Shown here one piece after another: positions 1 to 8,043 of a stretch of 64,000 nt of DNA. The stretch's first letter is position 1. Every line of letters begins with the position of its first letter. The notes beneath the pieces were generated by a model. That model was not told the origin of the DNA. It saw only the letters and a list, made by a program, of their open reading frames with translations, and did no database searches. Source of the DNA: an uncultured Clostridium sp. (GTDB lineage Bacteria; Bacillota; Clostridia; Clostridiales; Clostridiaceae); contig URGW01000014.1 of NCBI GenBank assembly GCA_900547475.1, forward strand, positions 1 to 64,000, in the 5' to 3' direction. The translations under genes and the position numbers were made by a program.

Positions 1-28
1 AGTGACTTTCGAAGCTTTAGCAGTTTTT

Positions 29-138
29 ATGGAAAGAAAGATATAAATTCTTAACGCAAATTACACAATTCCTGGAGGTAATATCATTAATTTTCGTCAT
101 CACGGCAATTCAAGCCTTAATGAAGAATTTAGTTAAAA
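29..138. repeat. Dispersed intergenic repeat, copy 1
   Basis: About 110 bp that aligns in the same orientation, with scattered substitutions, to 21663-21772. Shared blocks include ATATAAATTCTTAACG, TAATATCATTAATTTTCG and TCACGG. Within it CGCAAATTA (55-63) can pair, with one mismatch, with TAATTTTCG further on. It lies about 90 bp upstream of sigK. It may extend beyond the left edge of the window. No open reading frame is maintained in both copies. I do not recognise the family. Confidence 0.7.
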
Positions 139-171
139 AGTGTGTCAAGGAAATTAATTTAAATTCTTTAA

Positions 172-199
172 GCAATATTTTCAAAAACTATCATATTAT
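172..199 (+). promoter_or_regulatory. Possible mother-cell (SigE/SigK-type) promoter of sigK
   Basis: GCAATATT (172-179) followed 12 nt later by CATATTAT (192-199) resembles the -35 (ATATT) and -10 (CATAnnnT) elements of SigE-class promoters. It sits 29 bp before the sigK start, as expected for a gene switched on in the mother cell. The match is partial and the spacer is short, so this is tentative. Confidence 0.35.
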
Positions 200-227
200 A
201 TAATAAGCACTACTAGGAGGAAGCTTA

Positions 228-923
228 GTGATAGTTATTGGTAATATATTGGAATTGTTATGTGCTAATGTATTTTTAGCTGGATACATTTCAGGTAGTA
301 ATACATTTCCACAGCCTTTAGATGAAAAAGAAGAGCAGAAGTATTTAGAATTATTAAAAGCTGGTGATAAAAAAGCTAAAGGTATTTTAATAGAAAGAAA
401 CCTTAGATTAGTTGCACATATTGTGAAAAAATATCAAATACCTAATAAGGATATAGATGAACTTATATCTATTGGCACAGTTGGTTTAATTAAGGCTATT
501 GATTCATTTGATGCATCGAAGGGGACAAGATTAGCTACATATGCATCTAGATGCATTGAAAATGAAATTTTAATGTTATTTAGAAGTAGTAAAAAGCAAA
601 AAGGAGAAACTTTTCTTCATGATCCAATTGGAGTAGATAAAGAGGGAAATGAAATAAGTTTAATAGATGTATTAAGTAGTGATAAGGATTCTGTTATTGA
701 TAAAGTTGAAACTAATTTACAAATTAAAGCTTTGTATTCTAAAATAAATACTTCTTTAAATGAAAGAGAAGGAGAAATCATTAAAATGAGATATGGATTA
801 ATTGATGGTAAATGTAAAACCCAAAGAGAGATAGCAAGTTTGCTTGGAATATCAAGATCTTATGTTTCTAGGATTGAAAAAAAAGCATTAAAAAAACTAA
901 AAAAAGAATTAACATTTAAATAG
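228..923 (+). CDS. sigK: Sporulation sigma factor K (pro-SigK)
   Basis: RNA polymerase sigma factor for late mother-cell sporulation genes. The 231-residue protein has a hydrophobic pro-sequence (about residues 1-20) before NTFPQPLDEKEE. Region 2 contains IERNLRLVAHIVKKY (55-69) and TRLATYASRCIENEI (100-114), and a region 4 helix-turn-helix lies at about 197-222 (TQREIASLLGISRSYVSRIE). HDPIGVDKEGNEISLIDVL is typical of SigK rather than SigE. The GTG start is 7 nt after AGGAGG. The gene is contiguous, with no skin-type element splitting it as in Bacillus subtilis, so no excision step is needed. It is followed by pilT. Confidence 0.93.
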   Translation: MIVIGNILELLCANVFLAGYISGSNTFPQPLDEKEEQKYLELLKAGDKKAKGILIERNLRLVAHIVKKYQIPNKDIDELISIGTVGLIKAIDSFDASKGTRLATYASRCIENEILMLFRSSKKQKGETFLHDPIGVDKEGNEISLIDVLSSDKDSVIDKVETNLQIKALYSKINTSLNEREGEIIKMRYGLIDGKCKTQREIASLLGISRSYVSRIEKKALKKLKKELTFK

Positions 924-1023
924 AAAAAATTAATAAATATATTAAAAAGTTGAAATTTTTAATATATTTTAATAAAATATAATTAAGATATAGCTATATA
1001 TGAAGTATAAAAGGGAGAAAAAA

Positions 1024-2079
1024 ATGTATTTATTAAAAGAACTACTAAGTAAAACTATAGAAATGAATGCATCCGACTTACATTTAACAGTTGGTTTACC
1101 ACCTACTGTAAGAAGTAACGGAAAGCTTATTCAGCTTGGGATAGATAAATTATTACCGTATGATATGGAGGCATTTTCTAAGGAAATTTTATGTGAAAAA
1201 TATGATGAATATTTAAAAATTGGTGAGTTTGATACATCTTATTCTGTTCAAGGAATAGGTAGATTTAGAGTTAATATTTTTAAACAAAGAAATAGCGATG
1301 CTATAGCTATAAGAGTTATTGCACTTAAAATACCTACATTAGATGAGATAGGGCATCCAACAATTCTTAAAGAAATAGTTCAAAACAAAAGTGGACTTGT
1401 ATTAGTAACAGGGCCAACAGGTAGTGGAAAGAGTACTACATTAGCAGCTATGATAAATGAAATTAATAACACTAGGGAATCTCATATAATAACATTAGAA
1501 GATCCTATAGAATATCTACACAAGCATAAAAAGTGCATAATAAACCAAAGGGAAATTGGAAAGGATAGTAAAAGCTATAAAAGTGCATTAAAAGCAATTT
1601 TAAGAGAAGACCCGGATGTTATTTTAGTTGGAGAAATGAGGGATTTAGAAACAATTTCTACAGCTATTACAGCAGCAGAAACAGGGCATTTAGTTCTATC
1701 AACATTGCACACTATTGGAGCAACAAAGACAATTGATAGAATAATAGATGTATTTCCACCACATCAACAACAACAAATAAAGATTCAACTAGCATCAGTA
1801 TTACAAGCTGTTATCTCACAACAATTATTACCTAATATAAGAGGAGATGGAAGAATAGCAGCTCTTGAAGTTATGGTTATAACTCCTGGAATTCAAAATC
1901 TTATTAGAGAAGGAAAAACACAACAAATTGAATCTGCAGTTCAGACTGGTAATAAATATGGGATGAAAACTATGGATATGGCAATTTCTGAGTTGTATAA
2001 AAAGGGTGTTATTTCTAAGGAGACGGCAATGACATATGCTGTGGATAGAGAAACTTTAAAAAGAATGATTATTTTATAG
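1024..2079 (+). CDS. pilT: PilT-like twitching-motility/retraction ATPase
   Basis: Cytoplasmic secretion-type hexameric ATPase of the PilT family, which powers retraction of type IV pili. The N-terminal domain has NASDLHLTVG, Walker A is GPTGSGKST (about residue 130), and a Walker B region follows LREDPDVILVGEMRD. The AIRNLIREGK-type PilT motif appears as GIQNLIREGKTQQI. The ATG at 1024 follows AGGGAG by 6 nt and gives 351 residues, the usual PilT length; an upstream ATG at 1000 has no such site. No other pilus gene is in the window, so its partners must be elsewhere. Confidence 0.9.
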   Translation: MYLLKELLSKTIEMNASDLHLTVGLPPTVRSNGKLIQLGIDKLLPYDMEAFSKEILCEKYDEYLKIGEFDTSYSVQGIGRFRVNIFKQRNSDAIAIRVIALKIPTLDEIGHPTILKEIVQNKSGLVLVTGPTGSGKSTTLAAMINEINNTRESHIITLEDPIEYLHKHKKCIINQREIGKDSKSYKSALKAILREDPDVILVGEMRDLETISTAITAAETGHLVLSTLHTIGATKTIDRIIDVFPPHQQQQIKIQLASVLQAVISQQLLPNIRGDGRIAALEVMVITPGIQNLIREGKTQQIESAVQTGNKYGMKTMDMAISELYKKGVISKETAMTYAVDRETLKRMIIL

Positions 2080-2085
2080 GAAAGT

Positions 2086-2113
2086 AAAGGAGCGTAAATT
2101 GTGCGCTCTTTTA
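2086..2113 (+). terminator. Intrinsic terminator after pilT
   Basis: GAGCG (2090-2094) pairs with CGCTC (2104-2108), with flanking A/T pairs, followed by TTTTAT. It closes the sigK-pilT transcript. Confidence 0.7.
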
Positions 2114-2483
2114 TATTGTATAATTTTAAAAATATGTTAAAAAATAGAGGGATTTTTAAAAATACGTTGAATTATATTTATGAAAGCATTAAAATATAAT
2201 ATTGTCTTAATAATATAATTATATTTTAACAGAAGAAGTTTAATTTTGAACTAACTAGGATAAATTGGCAAATTTAGATACTTATTTTTTACAAAAGTGA
2301 AGAAATCATTACAAAATTCTTCACCAATTAGCAATTTACTATTGTTAACATATATTTAATGATGTAAAATTAAATTACTAAATAATTTTTTATTTTAAGT
2401 TATAGTTGTAAAATGAATTAGTGAAGTTAATTTTATGAAAGTATTTAAATTACTAATAGAGAGAGTTTTAAGGAGGAGTTATT
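2114..2483. other. Long AT-rich ftsZ upstream region
   Basis: There is no gene in these 370 bp. A perfect 8-bp inverted repeat, GTGAAGAA (2297-2304) with TTCTTCAC (2317-2324), could be an operator or a leader hairpin. A plausible SigA promoter lies 18 bp further on: TTGTTA (2342-2347), 17 nt, TAAAAT (2365-2370). The remainder is A/T tracts. Several more promoters may be hidden here, since ftsZ is multiply regulated in sporulating Firmicutes, but I cannot fix them by eye. Confidence 0.4.
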
Positions 2484-3599
2484 TTGTTAGATTTTGAATT
2501 AGATATGCAAGAATTAACTAATATAAAAGTAATAGGCTGTGGTGGTGGCGGTGGTAATGCCGTTAATAGAATGATAATTGAAGGGTTAAAGAATGTTGAG
2601 TTTATTGTTGTAAATACAGATAAGCAAGCATTATTGCTTTCACAAGCAAACACTAAAATTCAAATAGGTGAAAAGCTTACTAAAGGACTTGGTGCTGGAG
2701 CTAACCCTGAAATAGGTAAGAAGGCAGCGGAAGAAAGTAGAGAAGAAATAGCAGAAGCGATAAAAGGTGCTAATATGGTATTTATCACTGCTGGTATGGG
2801 TGGTGGAACTGGTACAGGTGCTGCTCCAGTAGTTGCTGAAATTGCTAAGTCTATGAATATCTTAACAGTAGGTGTAGTTACTAAGCCTTTTCCATTTGAA
2901 GGAAAGAGAAGAATGAGACATGCTGAAATGGGATTAGAAAACTTAAAACAACATGTTGATACATTAGTTATAATTCCAAATGAAAAACTTTTAGCTATGG
3001 CAGATAAGAAAACAACATTATTAGATTCTTTCAAATTAGCTGATGGTGTTTTAAGACAAGGTGTACAAGCGATATCTGACCTTATCACAATACCAGGAGT
3101 AGTTAATGCTGACTTTGCTGATATTGAAACAGTAATGAAAGATAAAGGATTAGCTCATATGGGAGTTGGTTATGGGAAAGGTGATAATAAGGCACAAGAT
3201 GCAGTTAGACAGGCAATATCATCTCCACTATTAGAAACTTCTATTGATGGCGCAACAGGAGTTATAATTAACTTTACAGGTGGAGTAGATTTAGGTGCTA
3301 TAGAAGTTTATGAAGCAGCTGAAATTGTTAGAGAAGCTGCTGATGTAGACGCTAATATCATATTCGGAGCAGTTATCGATGAAAGTTTAAATGATGAAAT
3401 TAGATTAACTGTAATTGCAACAGGATTTGAAGAAGATAATGGTAAGATTGTATCAAGTACTAGTGAACCTAGAATTGAACCTAAAACAGTTGAAACTGTA
3501 AAGAAAGAGGAAGAAGCTACAATATCTCATACTGATCCTTTGTTAGATTTAGATAGAGAAAGTGTAAATATTCCAAGTTTCTTAAGATCAAGAAAGTAA
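2484..3599 (+). CDS. ftsZ: Cell division GTPase FtsZ
   Basis: Tubulin-like GTPase that forms the cytokinetic Z ring at mid-cell and the asymmetric ring at sporulation. The 371-residue protein has the nucleotide loop IGCGGGGGNAVNRM (17-30), the tubulin signature GGGTGTG (106-112), the T7-loop region NADFADI, and a C-terminal partner-binding peptide ending IPSFLRSRK. A disordered acidic linker (about 325-355) separates the core from that peptide. The start is TTG, 7 nt after AGGAGG. It is monocistronic: no ftsA neighbour, a terminator at its end, and sporulation sigma genes on both sides, an arrangement known in clostridia. Confidence 0.97.
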   Translation: MLDFELDMQELTNIKVIGCGGGGGNAVNRMIIEGLKNVEFIVVNTDKQALLLSQANTKIQIGEKLTKGLGAGANPEIGKKAAEESREEIAEAIKGANMVFITAGMGGGTGTGAAPVVAEIAKSMNILTVGVVTKPFPFEGKRRMRHAEMGLENLKQHVDTLVIIPNEKLLAMADKKTTLLDSFKLADGVLRQGVQAISDLITIPGVVNADFADIETVMKDKGLAHMGVGYGKGDNKAQDAVRQAISSPLLETSIDGATGVIINFTGGVDLGAIEVYEAAEIVREAADVDANIIFGAVIDESLNDEIRLTVIATGFEEDNGKIVSSTSEPRIEPKTVETVKKEEEATISHTDPLLDLDRESVNIPSFLRSRK

Positions 3600-3617
3600 T
3601 AAATTTTTATTAATATA

Positions 3618-3668
3618 AATAGATAGATGATGAAAATAGTAATTACATCATCTATCTATTTTTTTTGT
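3618..3668 (+). terminator. Strong intrinsic terminator after ftsZ
   Basis: A perfect 15-bp stem: AATAGATAGATGATG (3618-3632) pairs with CATCATCTATCTATT (3646-3660), followed by a run of eight T. Confidence 0.93.
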
Positions 3669-3757
3669 TATTAAAATATATAAAAAGACATAAAAAAAGA
3701 AATAAAAAATATATTAAAATTTATAAAGAAAAAACAGGGAATAAAATGTAAAAAAAG

Positions 3758-3822
3758 TTGGTTTAAAAATTGGTTTAAACTCCTTCAATATGACAAAAAA
3801 AAAATACATATAACGGTATAAT
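3758..3822 (+). promoter_or_regulatory. Putative spoIIG (spoIIGA-sigE) control region with Spo0A-like box
   Basis: Two direct copies of TTGGTTTAAA (3758-3767, 3770-3779) are spaced 12 bp apart. Downstream, TGACAAA (3791-3797) matches 6 of 7 positions of the Spo0A box TGNCGAA and overlaps a -35-like ATGACA (3790-3795). The -10 TATAAT (3817-3822) is 21 nt further on, longer than the usual 17. B. subtilis spoIIG likewise has an over-long SigA spacer and a Spo0A box over the -35. The functional reading is by analogy. Confidence 0.55.
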
Positions 3823-3844
3823 TTATATATTGGGGAGGGAGTAT

Positions 3845-4648
3845 ATGGAAGTTTACATTGATATATATTTATTAGAAAATATAGCAATCAATTTATTCTT
3901 ATTGCTACTTACTTTTAAGTTATTGAAGATAGAGTATAAAAGAAGAAATGTGTATTTAGCAGCTATATTAGGGGGCATATATGGTTTAGTTATTTTTTGT
4001 AATGTAAAGATTCTTAGTTATATAGTATTAAAGATATTAGTTCCAACCATTATGATATATATTTCTATGAAAAAAAGAAATTTAAAGCTCATTTTCAAAT
4101 CAGTTATAATATTCTTCATGCTATCATTTACGTTAAGTGGCATATGTTTTAGTACAGTACAAATGCAAAATAAATATTTAGTTGGACAAGAGTTTGTTAT
4201 TAAAAATAATTCAGCTAAATTTATAATTTTATCTGCAGCTATTATTTTTATATTTATAACTCGAATTGTAGATTTACTTAAAGATAGGGCACTGGTAAAA
4301 AACTTTTTATATGATATATATATTACGGAAGGAACAAGAACAGTACTAGTAAAAGGATTTTTAGATACTGGAAATGAATTAAGGGAGCCAGCAACTAATT
4401 TGCCTTGCATAATAGTTGAAAATACTTATTTTAATCAATTTGAAATAGCTGATGATAAAAAATTTATTATAAAGTATGACACTATTAATGAAGTAGGTGA
4501 AGTAAGAGGTTTTAAGGGACAAAATATAATGATTAGAAATGAAGAGTCAAATAGTTGGAAGAAGGTAGAAGCTATAATATGTGGGTGTGAAAGAAAGTTA
4601 AGTAAGGAAGATGAATTTCAAGCTTTATTATCAAGAGGTATAGTATAG
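3845..4648 (+). CDS. spoIIGA: Pro-SigE processing protease SpoIIGA
   Basis: Septal membrane aspartic protease that removes the SigE pro-sequence when triggered by SpoIIR from the forespore. The 267-residue protein has about five hydrophobic membrane segments in residues 5-145, then a cytoplasmic C-terminal domain carrying the catalytic motif FLDTGNEL (DTGN about 174-177). The ATG at 3845 follows GGGAGGG closely; an in-frame TTG at 3830 lies within the ribosome-site region and is less likely. sigE starts 14 bp after its stop, so protease and substrate are co-expressed. Confidence 0.93.
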   Translation: MEVYIDIYLLENIAINLFLLLLTFKLLKIEYKRRNVYLAAILGGIYGLVIFCNVKILSYIVLKILVPTIMIYISMKKRNLKLIFKSVIIFFMLSFTLSGICFSTVQMQNKYLVGQEFVIKNNSAKFIILSAAIIFIFITRIVDLLKDRALVKNFLYDIYITEGTRTVLVKGFLDTGNELREPATNLPCIIVENTYFNQFEIADDKKFIIKYDTINEVGEVRGFKGQNIMIRNEESNSWKKVEAIICGCERKLSKEDEFQALLSRGIV

Positions 4649-4662
4649 GAGGTATAGGAGAT

Positions 4663-5370
4663 ATGGGAAAGTTAGTTTTATTTATTAATAAATTTTTATC
4701 AAAGTTTAATATTTTTAGGAAAAGAGTAGATTATATAGGCGGTAATGATGCTCTACCACCACCATTGAAGAAGGATGAAGAGGAAGATTTAGTTGATAAA
4801 TTAAGCACTGGTGGTGAAAGTGTTAGAAATACACTTATAGAAAGAAATTTGAGACTAGTTGTATATATAGCAAGAAAGTTTGAAAATACAGGTGTAGGTG
4901 TTGAAGATTTAATTTCTGTAGGAACTATAGGATTAATTAAGGCTGTAAATACTTTTAATCCTGAAAAGAAAATTAAATTAGCTACTTATGCATCAAGGTG
5001 CATTGAAAATGAAATATTAATGTATTTAAGAAGAAATAGTAAAGTCAAAGCTGAGGTATCTTTTTATGAGCCGTTAAATATAGATTGGGATGGAAATGAA
5101 TTGCTTTTATCTGATATCTTAGGTACTGAAAATGATACTGTATATAATTTAATTGAAGACGAAGTAGATAAGCAGTTATTATTTTTAGCTTTAAGAAACT
5201 TAAACGAAAGAGAAAAGGAAATAGTGAGATTAAGATTTGGGCTTTCTGGATATAGTGAAAAGACGCAAAAAGAAGTTGCAGATATTCTTGGTATATCTCA
5301 ATCATACATTTCTAGGTTAGAAAAGAAAATAATAAGTAGATTGAAAAAAGAAATAAATAAAATGATTTAG
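4663..5370 (+). CDS. sigE: Sporulation sigma factor E (pro-SigE)
   Basis: Early mother-cell sigma factor, made as an inactive precursor. The first ~27 residues are the basic and hydrophobic pro-sequence, with SpoIIGA cleavage expected near YIGGNDALPPPL. Region 2 has IERNLRLVVYIARKFE and LATYASRCIENEI, and region 4 has TQKEVADILGISQSYISRLE. At 235 residues it is family length. AGGAGG precedes the ATG. It is co-transcribed with spoIIGA, and a separate SigF-type promoter for sigG begins just after its stop. Confidence 0.95.
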   Translation: MGKLVLFINKFLSKFNIFRKRVDYIGGNDALPPPLKKDEEEDLVDKLSTGGESVRNTLIERNLRLVVYIARKFENTGVGVEDLISVGTIGLIKAVNTFNPEKKIKLATYASRCIENEILMYLRRNSKVKAEVSFYEPLNIDWDGNELLLSDILGTENDTVYNLIEDEVDKQLLFLALRNLNEREKEIVRLRFGLSGYSEKTQKEVADILGISQSYISRLEKKIISRLKKEINKMI

Positions 5371-5380
5371 GTTGTCTTTA

Positions 5381-5410
5381 GTATAAAAGAATCCTCTAAC
5401 GGAAATAATT
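5381..5410 (+). promoter_or_regulatory. SigF/SigG-type promoter of sigG
   Basis: GTATA (5381-5385), exactly 15 nt, then GGAAATAATT (5401-5410). This fits the forespore consensus GYATA-N15-GGNNANAWT very well. It lies 41 bp before the sigG start. It implies forespore SigF activation, possibly with SigG autoregulation. Confidence 0.8.
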
Positions 5411-5451
5411 TTAAATGCAGTATGTTATTACTTCTGAAGGAGTGATTAACT

Positions 5452-6225
5452 TTGATTATTAACAAAGTTGAGATTTGTGGAGTAAATACTTCAAAATTAC
5501 CAGTACTAAAGGAAAAGGAAAAAAGAGAGCTTTTATTAAAGATGAGAAGTGGAGATACACAAGCGAGGGAAACCTTTATTAAGGGAAATTTAAGGTTAGT
5601 TTTAAGTGTTATTCAAAGGTTTAATAATAGAGGGGAAAATGTAGATGATTTATTTCAAGTAGGTTGTATTGGATTAATGAAATCTATTGATAATTTTGAT
5701 TTATCACAAAATGTTAAGTTTTCTACTTATGCAGTACCTATGATAATAGGTGAGATAAGAAGATATTTAAGAGATAATAACTCTATTAGGGTAAGTAGGT
5801 CTTTAAGGGATATTGCATATAAGGCTTTACTTGTACGTGATAAACTTATTAAGGATAATAACAAAGAACCTACAGTTTCTCAAATTGCTAAAGAATTAAA
5901 TATACCAAGAGAGGAAGTAGTTTTTGCTTTAGATGCAATTCAAGATCCAGTTTCTTTATTTGAACCAATATATCATGATGGAGGTGACGCTATTTATGTA
6001 ATGGATCAAATAAGTGATTCTAAAAATAGTGATGATAGTTGGTTAGAGAATATATCTATAAAAGAAGCTATGAAAAAATTAAATGATAGAGAAAAGTTAA
6101 TTTTAACATTAAGATTTTTCAATGGAAGGACACAAATGGAAGTTGCAGATGAAATTGGCATATCTCAGGCTCAAGTTTCAAGATTAGAAAAAACAGCATT
6201 GAAACACATGAAGAAATATGTATAG
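5452..6225 (+). CDS. sigG: Forespore sigma factor G
   Basis: Late forespore sigma factor. The 257-residue protein opens with the SigG hallmark NKVEICGVNTSKLPVL (residues 4-19). It then has LRLVLSVIQRFNNRGENVDD, QVGCIGLMKSIDNFD and STYAVPMIIGEIRRYLRDN in region 2, a region 3, and a region 4 helix-turn-helix TQMEVADEIGISQAQVSRLE. The start is TTG after a GGAG site. The conservation is strong enough to separate it from SigF. It completes the spoIIG cluster in the Bacillus and Clostridium order. Confidence 0.96.
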   Translation: MIINKVEICGVNTSKLPVLKEKEKRELLLKMRSGDTQARETFIKGNLRLVLSVIQRFNNRGENVDDLFQVGCIGLMKSIDNFDLSQNVKFSTYAVPMIIGEIRRYLRDNNSIRVSRSLRDIAYKALLVRDKLIKDNNKEPTVSQIAKELNIPREEVVFALDAIQDPVSLFEPIYHDGGDAIYVMDQISDSKNSDDSWLENISIKEAMKKLNDREKLILTLRFFNGRTQMEVADEIGISQAQVSRLEKTALKHMKKYV

Positions 6226-6247
6226 GACCCTAAGGGTCCTTTTTTTC
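6224..6247 (+). terminator. Intrinsic terminator after sigG
   Basis: AGGACCC and GGGTCCT flank a 3-nt TAA loop, followed by TTTTTTTC. The stem begins in the sigG stop codon. Confidence 0.92.
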
Positions 6248-6336
6248 TTAAAATTATTTTAATAAAACACCTTATATCATCATATATATAATTATGGTAA
6301 ATGATTTAAATACATATTTAAGGGGTGGGGATAGTT

Positions 6337-6615
6337 ATGGAAGATGATTTAATTTTATATTCAGTAAATGCTATAAGAAGTATGGAAGTTATAGATGTAT
6401 CAACAGGGAGCAAATTAGGATATGTTAGAGATTATAAAGTTGATTTATCTAATAATAAAGTAGTTTCATTATTCTTACCATCTACTTCTAAGGGATGGTT
6501 TTCAAAAGAGGATGATATAGAAATACCGTGGGAAAAGGTAGTTAAAATAGGGGTTGATGTACTAATAGTTGATGCTTCAAGTATACAATTAAATACAGAT
6601 GAAAATAAAATATAG
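6337..6615 (+). CDS. ylmC: YlmC/YmxH family sporulation-associated PRC-barrel protein
   Basis: A 92-residue protein made of one PRC-barrel-like beta domain: IRSMEVIDVSTGSKLGYVRD, then VVSLFLPS, then IPWEKVVKIGVDVLIVD. This family sits next to sigG and nrdR in many spore formers and is induced in sporulation, but its biochemical role is unknown. The ATG at 6337 lies 6 nt after GGGGTGGGG; an in-frame GTG at 6325 overlaps that site and is rejected. It may be co-expressed with nrdR, which follows after 60 bp. Confidence 0.8.
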   Translation: MEDDLILYSVNAIRSMEVIDVSTGSKLGYVRDYKVDLSNNKVVSLFLPSTSKGWFSKEDDIEIPWEKVVKIGVDVLIVDASSIQLNTDENKI

Positions 6616-6675
6616 AATAAAATAAAAAAAGATTGTATAATACAAATATAACTATAGGAGAAAGGCGTGGTTTAG

Positions 6676-7134
6676 TTGAAGTGTCCTTTTTGTTTTTTTG
6701 ATGAAAGTAAGGTTGTAGATTCAAGATCTACAGATGATAATACAACAATTAGAAGAAGAAGAGAGTGTACTAGTTGTGGAAGAAGATATACTACATATGA
6801 AAAAATTGAGGATATTCCAATTTTAGTAGTAAAAAGAGATTCAACAAGAGAAAATTTTAACAGAGAAAAGATTGTAAATGGGCTTATTATTGCTTGCCAA
6901 AAGAGACCTATTTCTAGGAAGCAAATAGAAGAATTAGCAGAGGATATTGAAAAGAGTATTTCAAATAATATGCTTACTGAAATTGAATCTAGAGTTATTG
7001 GTGAAATGGTTATGGATAGATTAAAGGCTATAGATGAAGTTTCATATGTAAGGTTTGCATCTGTATATAGAGAATTTAAAGATATTAACACTTTTTTAGA
7101 TGAAATTAAGGGGTTAATGACAAATAAAAATTAA
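6676..7134 (+). CDS. nrdR: Ribonucleotide reductase repressor NrdR
   Basis: Zinc-finger and ATP-cone repressor that senses ATP/dATP and controls ribonucleotide reductase genes. The 152-residue protein has zinc ligands C3-P-F-C6 and C31-T-S-C34 (RRRECTSCGRRYTTYE) and an ATP-cone domain over about residues 49-139. The start is TTG. It does not lie next to an nrd operon here, so its targets are elsewhere. Its own NrdR boxes are not evident. Confidence 0.95.
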   Translation: MKCPFCFFDESKVVDSRSTDDNTTIRRRRECTSCGRRYTTYEKIEDIPILVVKRDSTRENFNREKIVNGLIIACQKRPISRKQIEELAEDIEKSISNNMLTEIESRVIGEMVMDRLKAIDEVSYVRFASVYREFKDINTFLDEIKGLMTNKN

Positions 7135-7136
7135 TT

Positions 7137-7163
7137 AGACTACCTAAAAGGTAGTCTTTTTTA
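7137..7163 (+). terminator. Intrinsic terminator after nrdR
   Basis: AGACTACCT (7137-7145), loop AAA, AGGTAGTCT (7149-7157), then TTTTT. A perfect 9-bp stem. Confidence 0.92.
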
Positions 7164-7287
7164 TGTTATAATTATTATTGGTTAAATATATTGATAAAGT
7201 TAAAATCATGTTAAAAAATATATATAATAAATGGTAAAAGTTAATATTAAATGATAAAATACATTTAGGAAAATTTAGAGGTGAATT

Positions 7288-8025
7288 ATGAAAAAACTAA
7301 ATATAAATGATTTTAATGAGTTTAAGGATTTTTGGATATTAGAAGGTAAAAATATTAATGTTGTATTTTCTAATGCTGAAATGGACAGAAGTTTTAACAG
7401 ACATACTGAGGAAGGGGTTAATAATTTATTATCACTTAAAGATGATTTTGGAGTTGATGAAGTTCAATATATAAGACAAATACATAGCGATAAAGTTTTT
7501 GTTTATAATAAAACTGAAAAAAACTTTATTGAAAATGAAGGTGATGCAATAGTTACTAATGAGAAGTCGGCAATTATTGGAGCTTTTACTGCTGATTGTG
7601 TTCCAGTAATACTTGTTGATGAAAGTAAATATGTTATTGCAGCTATACATAGTGGATGGAAGGGAACTTTTAATCATATAAGCAAAAATGCAGTAGAGAA
7701 GATGATTAAGGTTTTTAATTGTGATGTGAATAATATAAAAGTTTATATAGGTCCTCATATTAGACAATGTTGTTATGAAGTTTCAGAAGAATTAAAGGAA
7801 AAGTTTTGTACTAAATTTAATATACCTAGTGAAAAACTTTTTAATGGTAGAAATTTAAGTATGGAACTATGTATCGAAGAAGATTTAAAGAGTATTGGTA
7901 TTAAAGATGAGAATATTTATTCCTTCAATTTATGTACTCATTGCGAAAAGGAAAGTAAGTTATTTTCTTACAGAGCAAGTAATGGAACATATGGAAGATT
8001 ATTTTCATTTTCATATATTAAATAA
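7288..8025 (+). CDS. pgeF: Purine nucleoside phosphorylase/laccase-domain protein YlmD (PgeF-like)
   Basis: Family formerly called multicopper polyphenol oxidase. Members act as zinc-dependent purine nucleoside phosphorylases/adenosine deaminases, and PgeF also edits peptidoglycan precursors in E. coli. The metal and catalytic residues are in place: H66 (QIHSDKV), C104 (TADCVPV), H121 (HSGWKGT), plus GPHIRQCCYEV. The length of 245 residues is normal. The gene stands 10 bp before the phosphate response regulator, so it may contribute to that transcript. Confidence 0.88.
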   Translation: MKKLNINDFNEFKDFWILEGKNINVVFSNAEMDRSFNRHTEEGVNNLLSLKDDFGVDEVQYIRQIHSDKVFVYNKTEKNFIENEGDAIVTNEKSAIIGAFTADCVPVILVDESKYVIAAIHSGWKGTFNHISKNAVEKMIKVFNCDVNNIKVYIGPHIRQCCYEVSEELKEKFCTKFNIPSEKLFNGRNLSMELCIEEDLKSIGIKDENIYSFNLCTHCEKESKLFSYRASNGTYGRLFSFSYIK

Positions 8026-8043
8026 ATTGTTGGGGTGATAGGA

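Noticed and set aside
228..923. A skin-type element in sigK
   Set aside because: The coding frame is continuous and both regions 2 and 4 are present.
2660..3088. A long minus-strand open frame opposite ftsZ
   Set aside because: It lies fully inside ftsZ, has no ribosome site of its own and a low-complexity composition, so it is an antisense shadow. The same applies to other minus-strand frames inside spoIIGA, gmk-region, smc and ackA genes.
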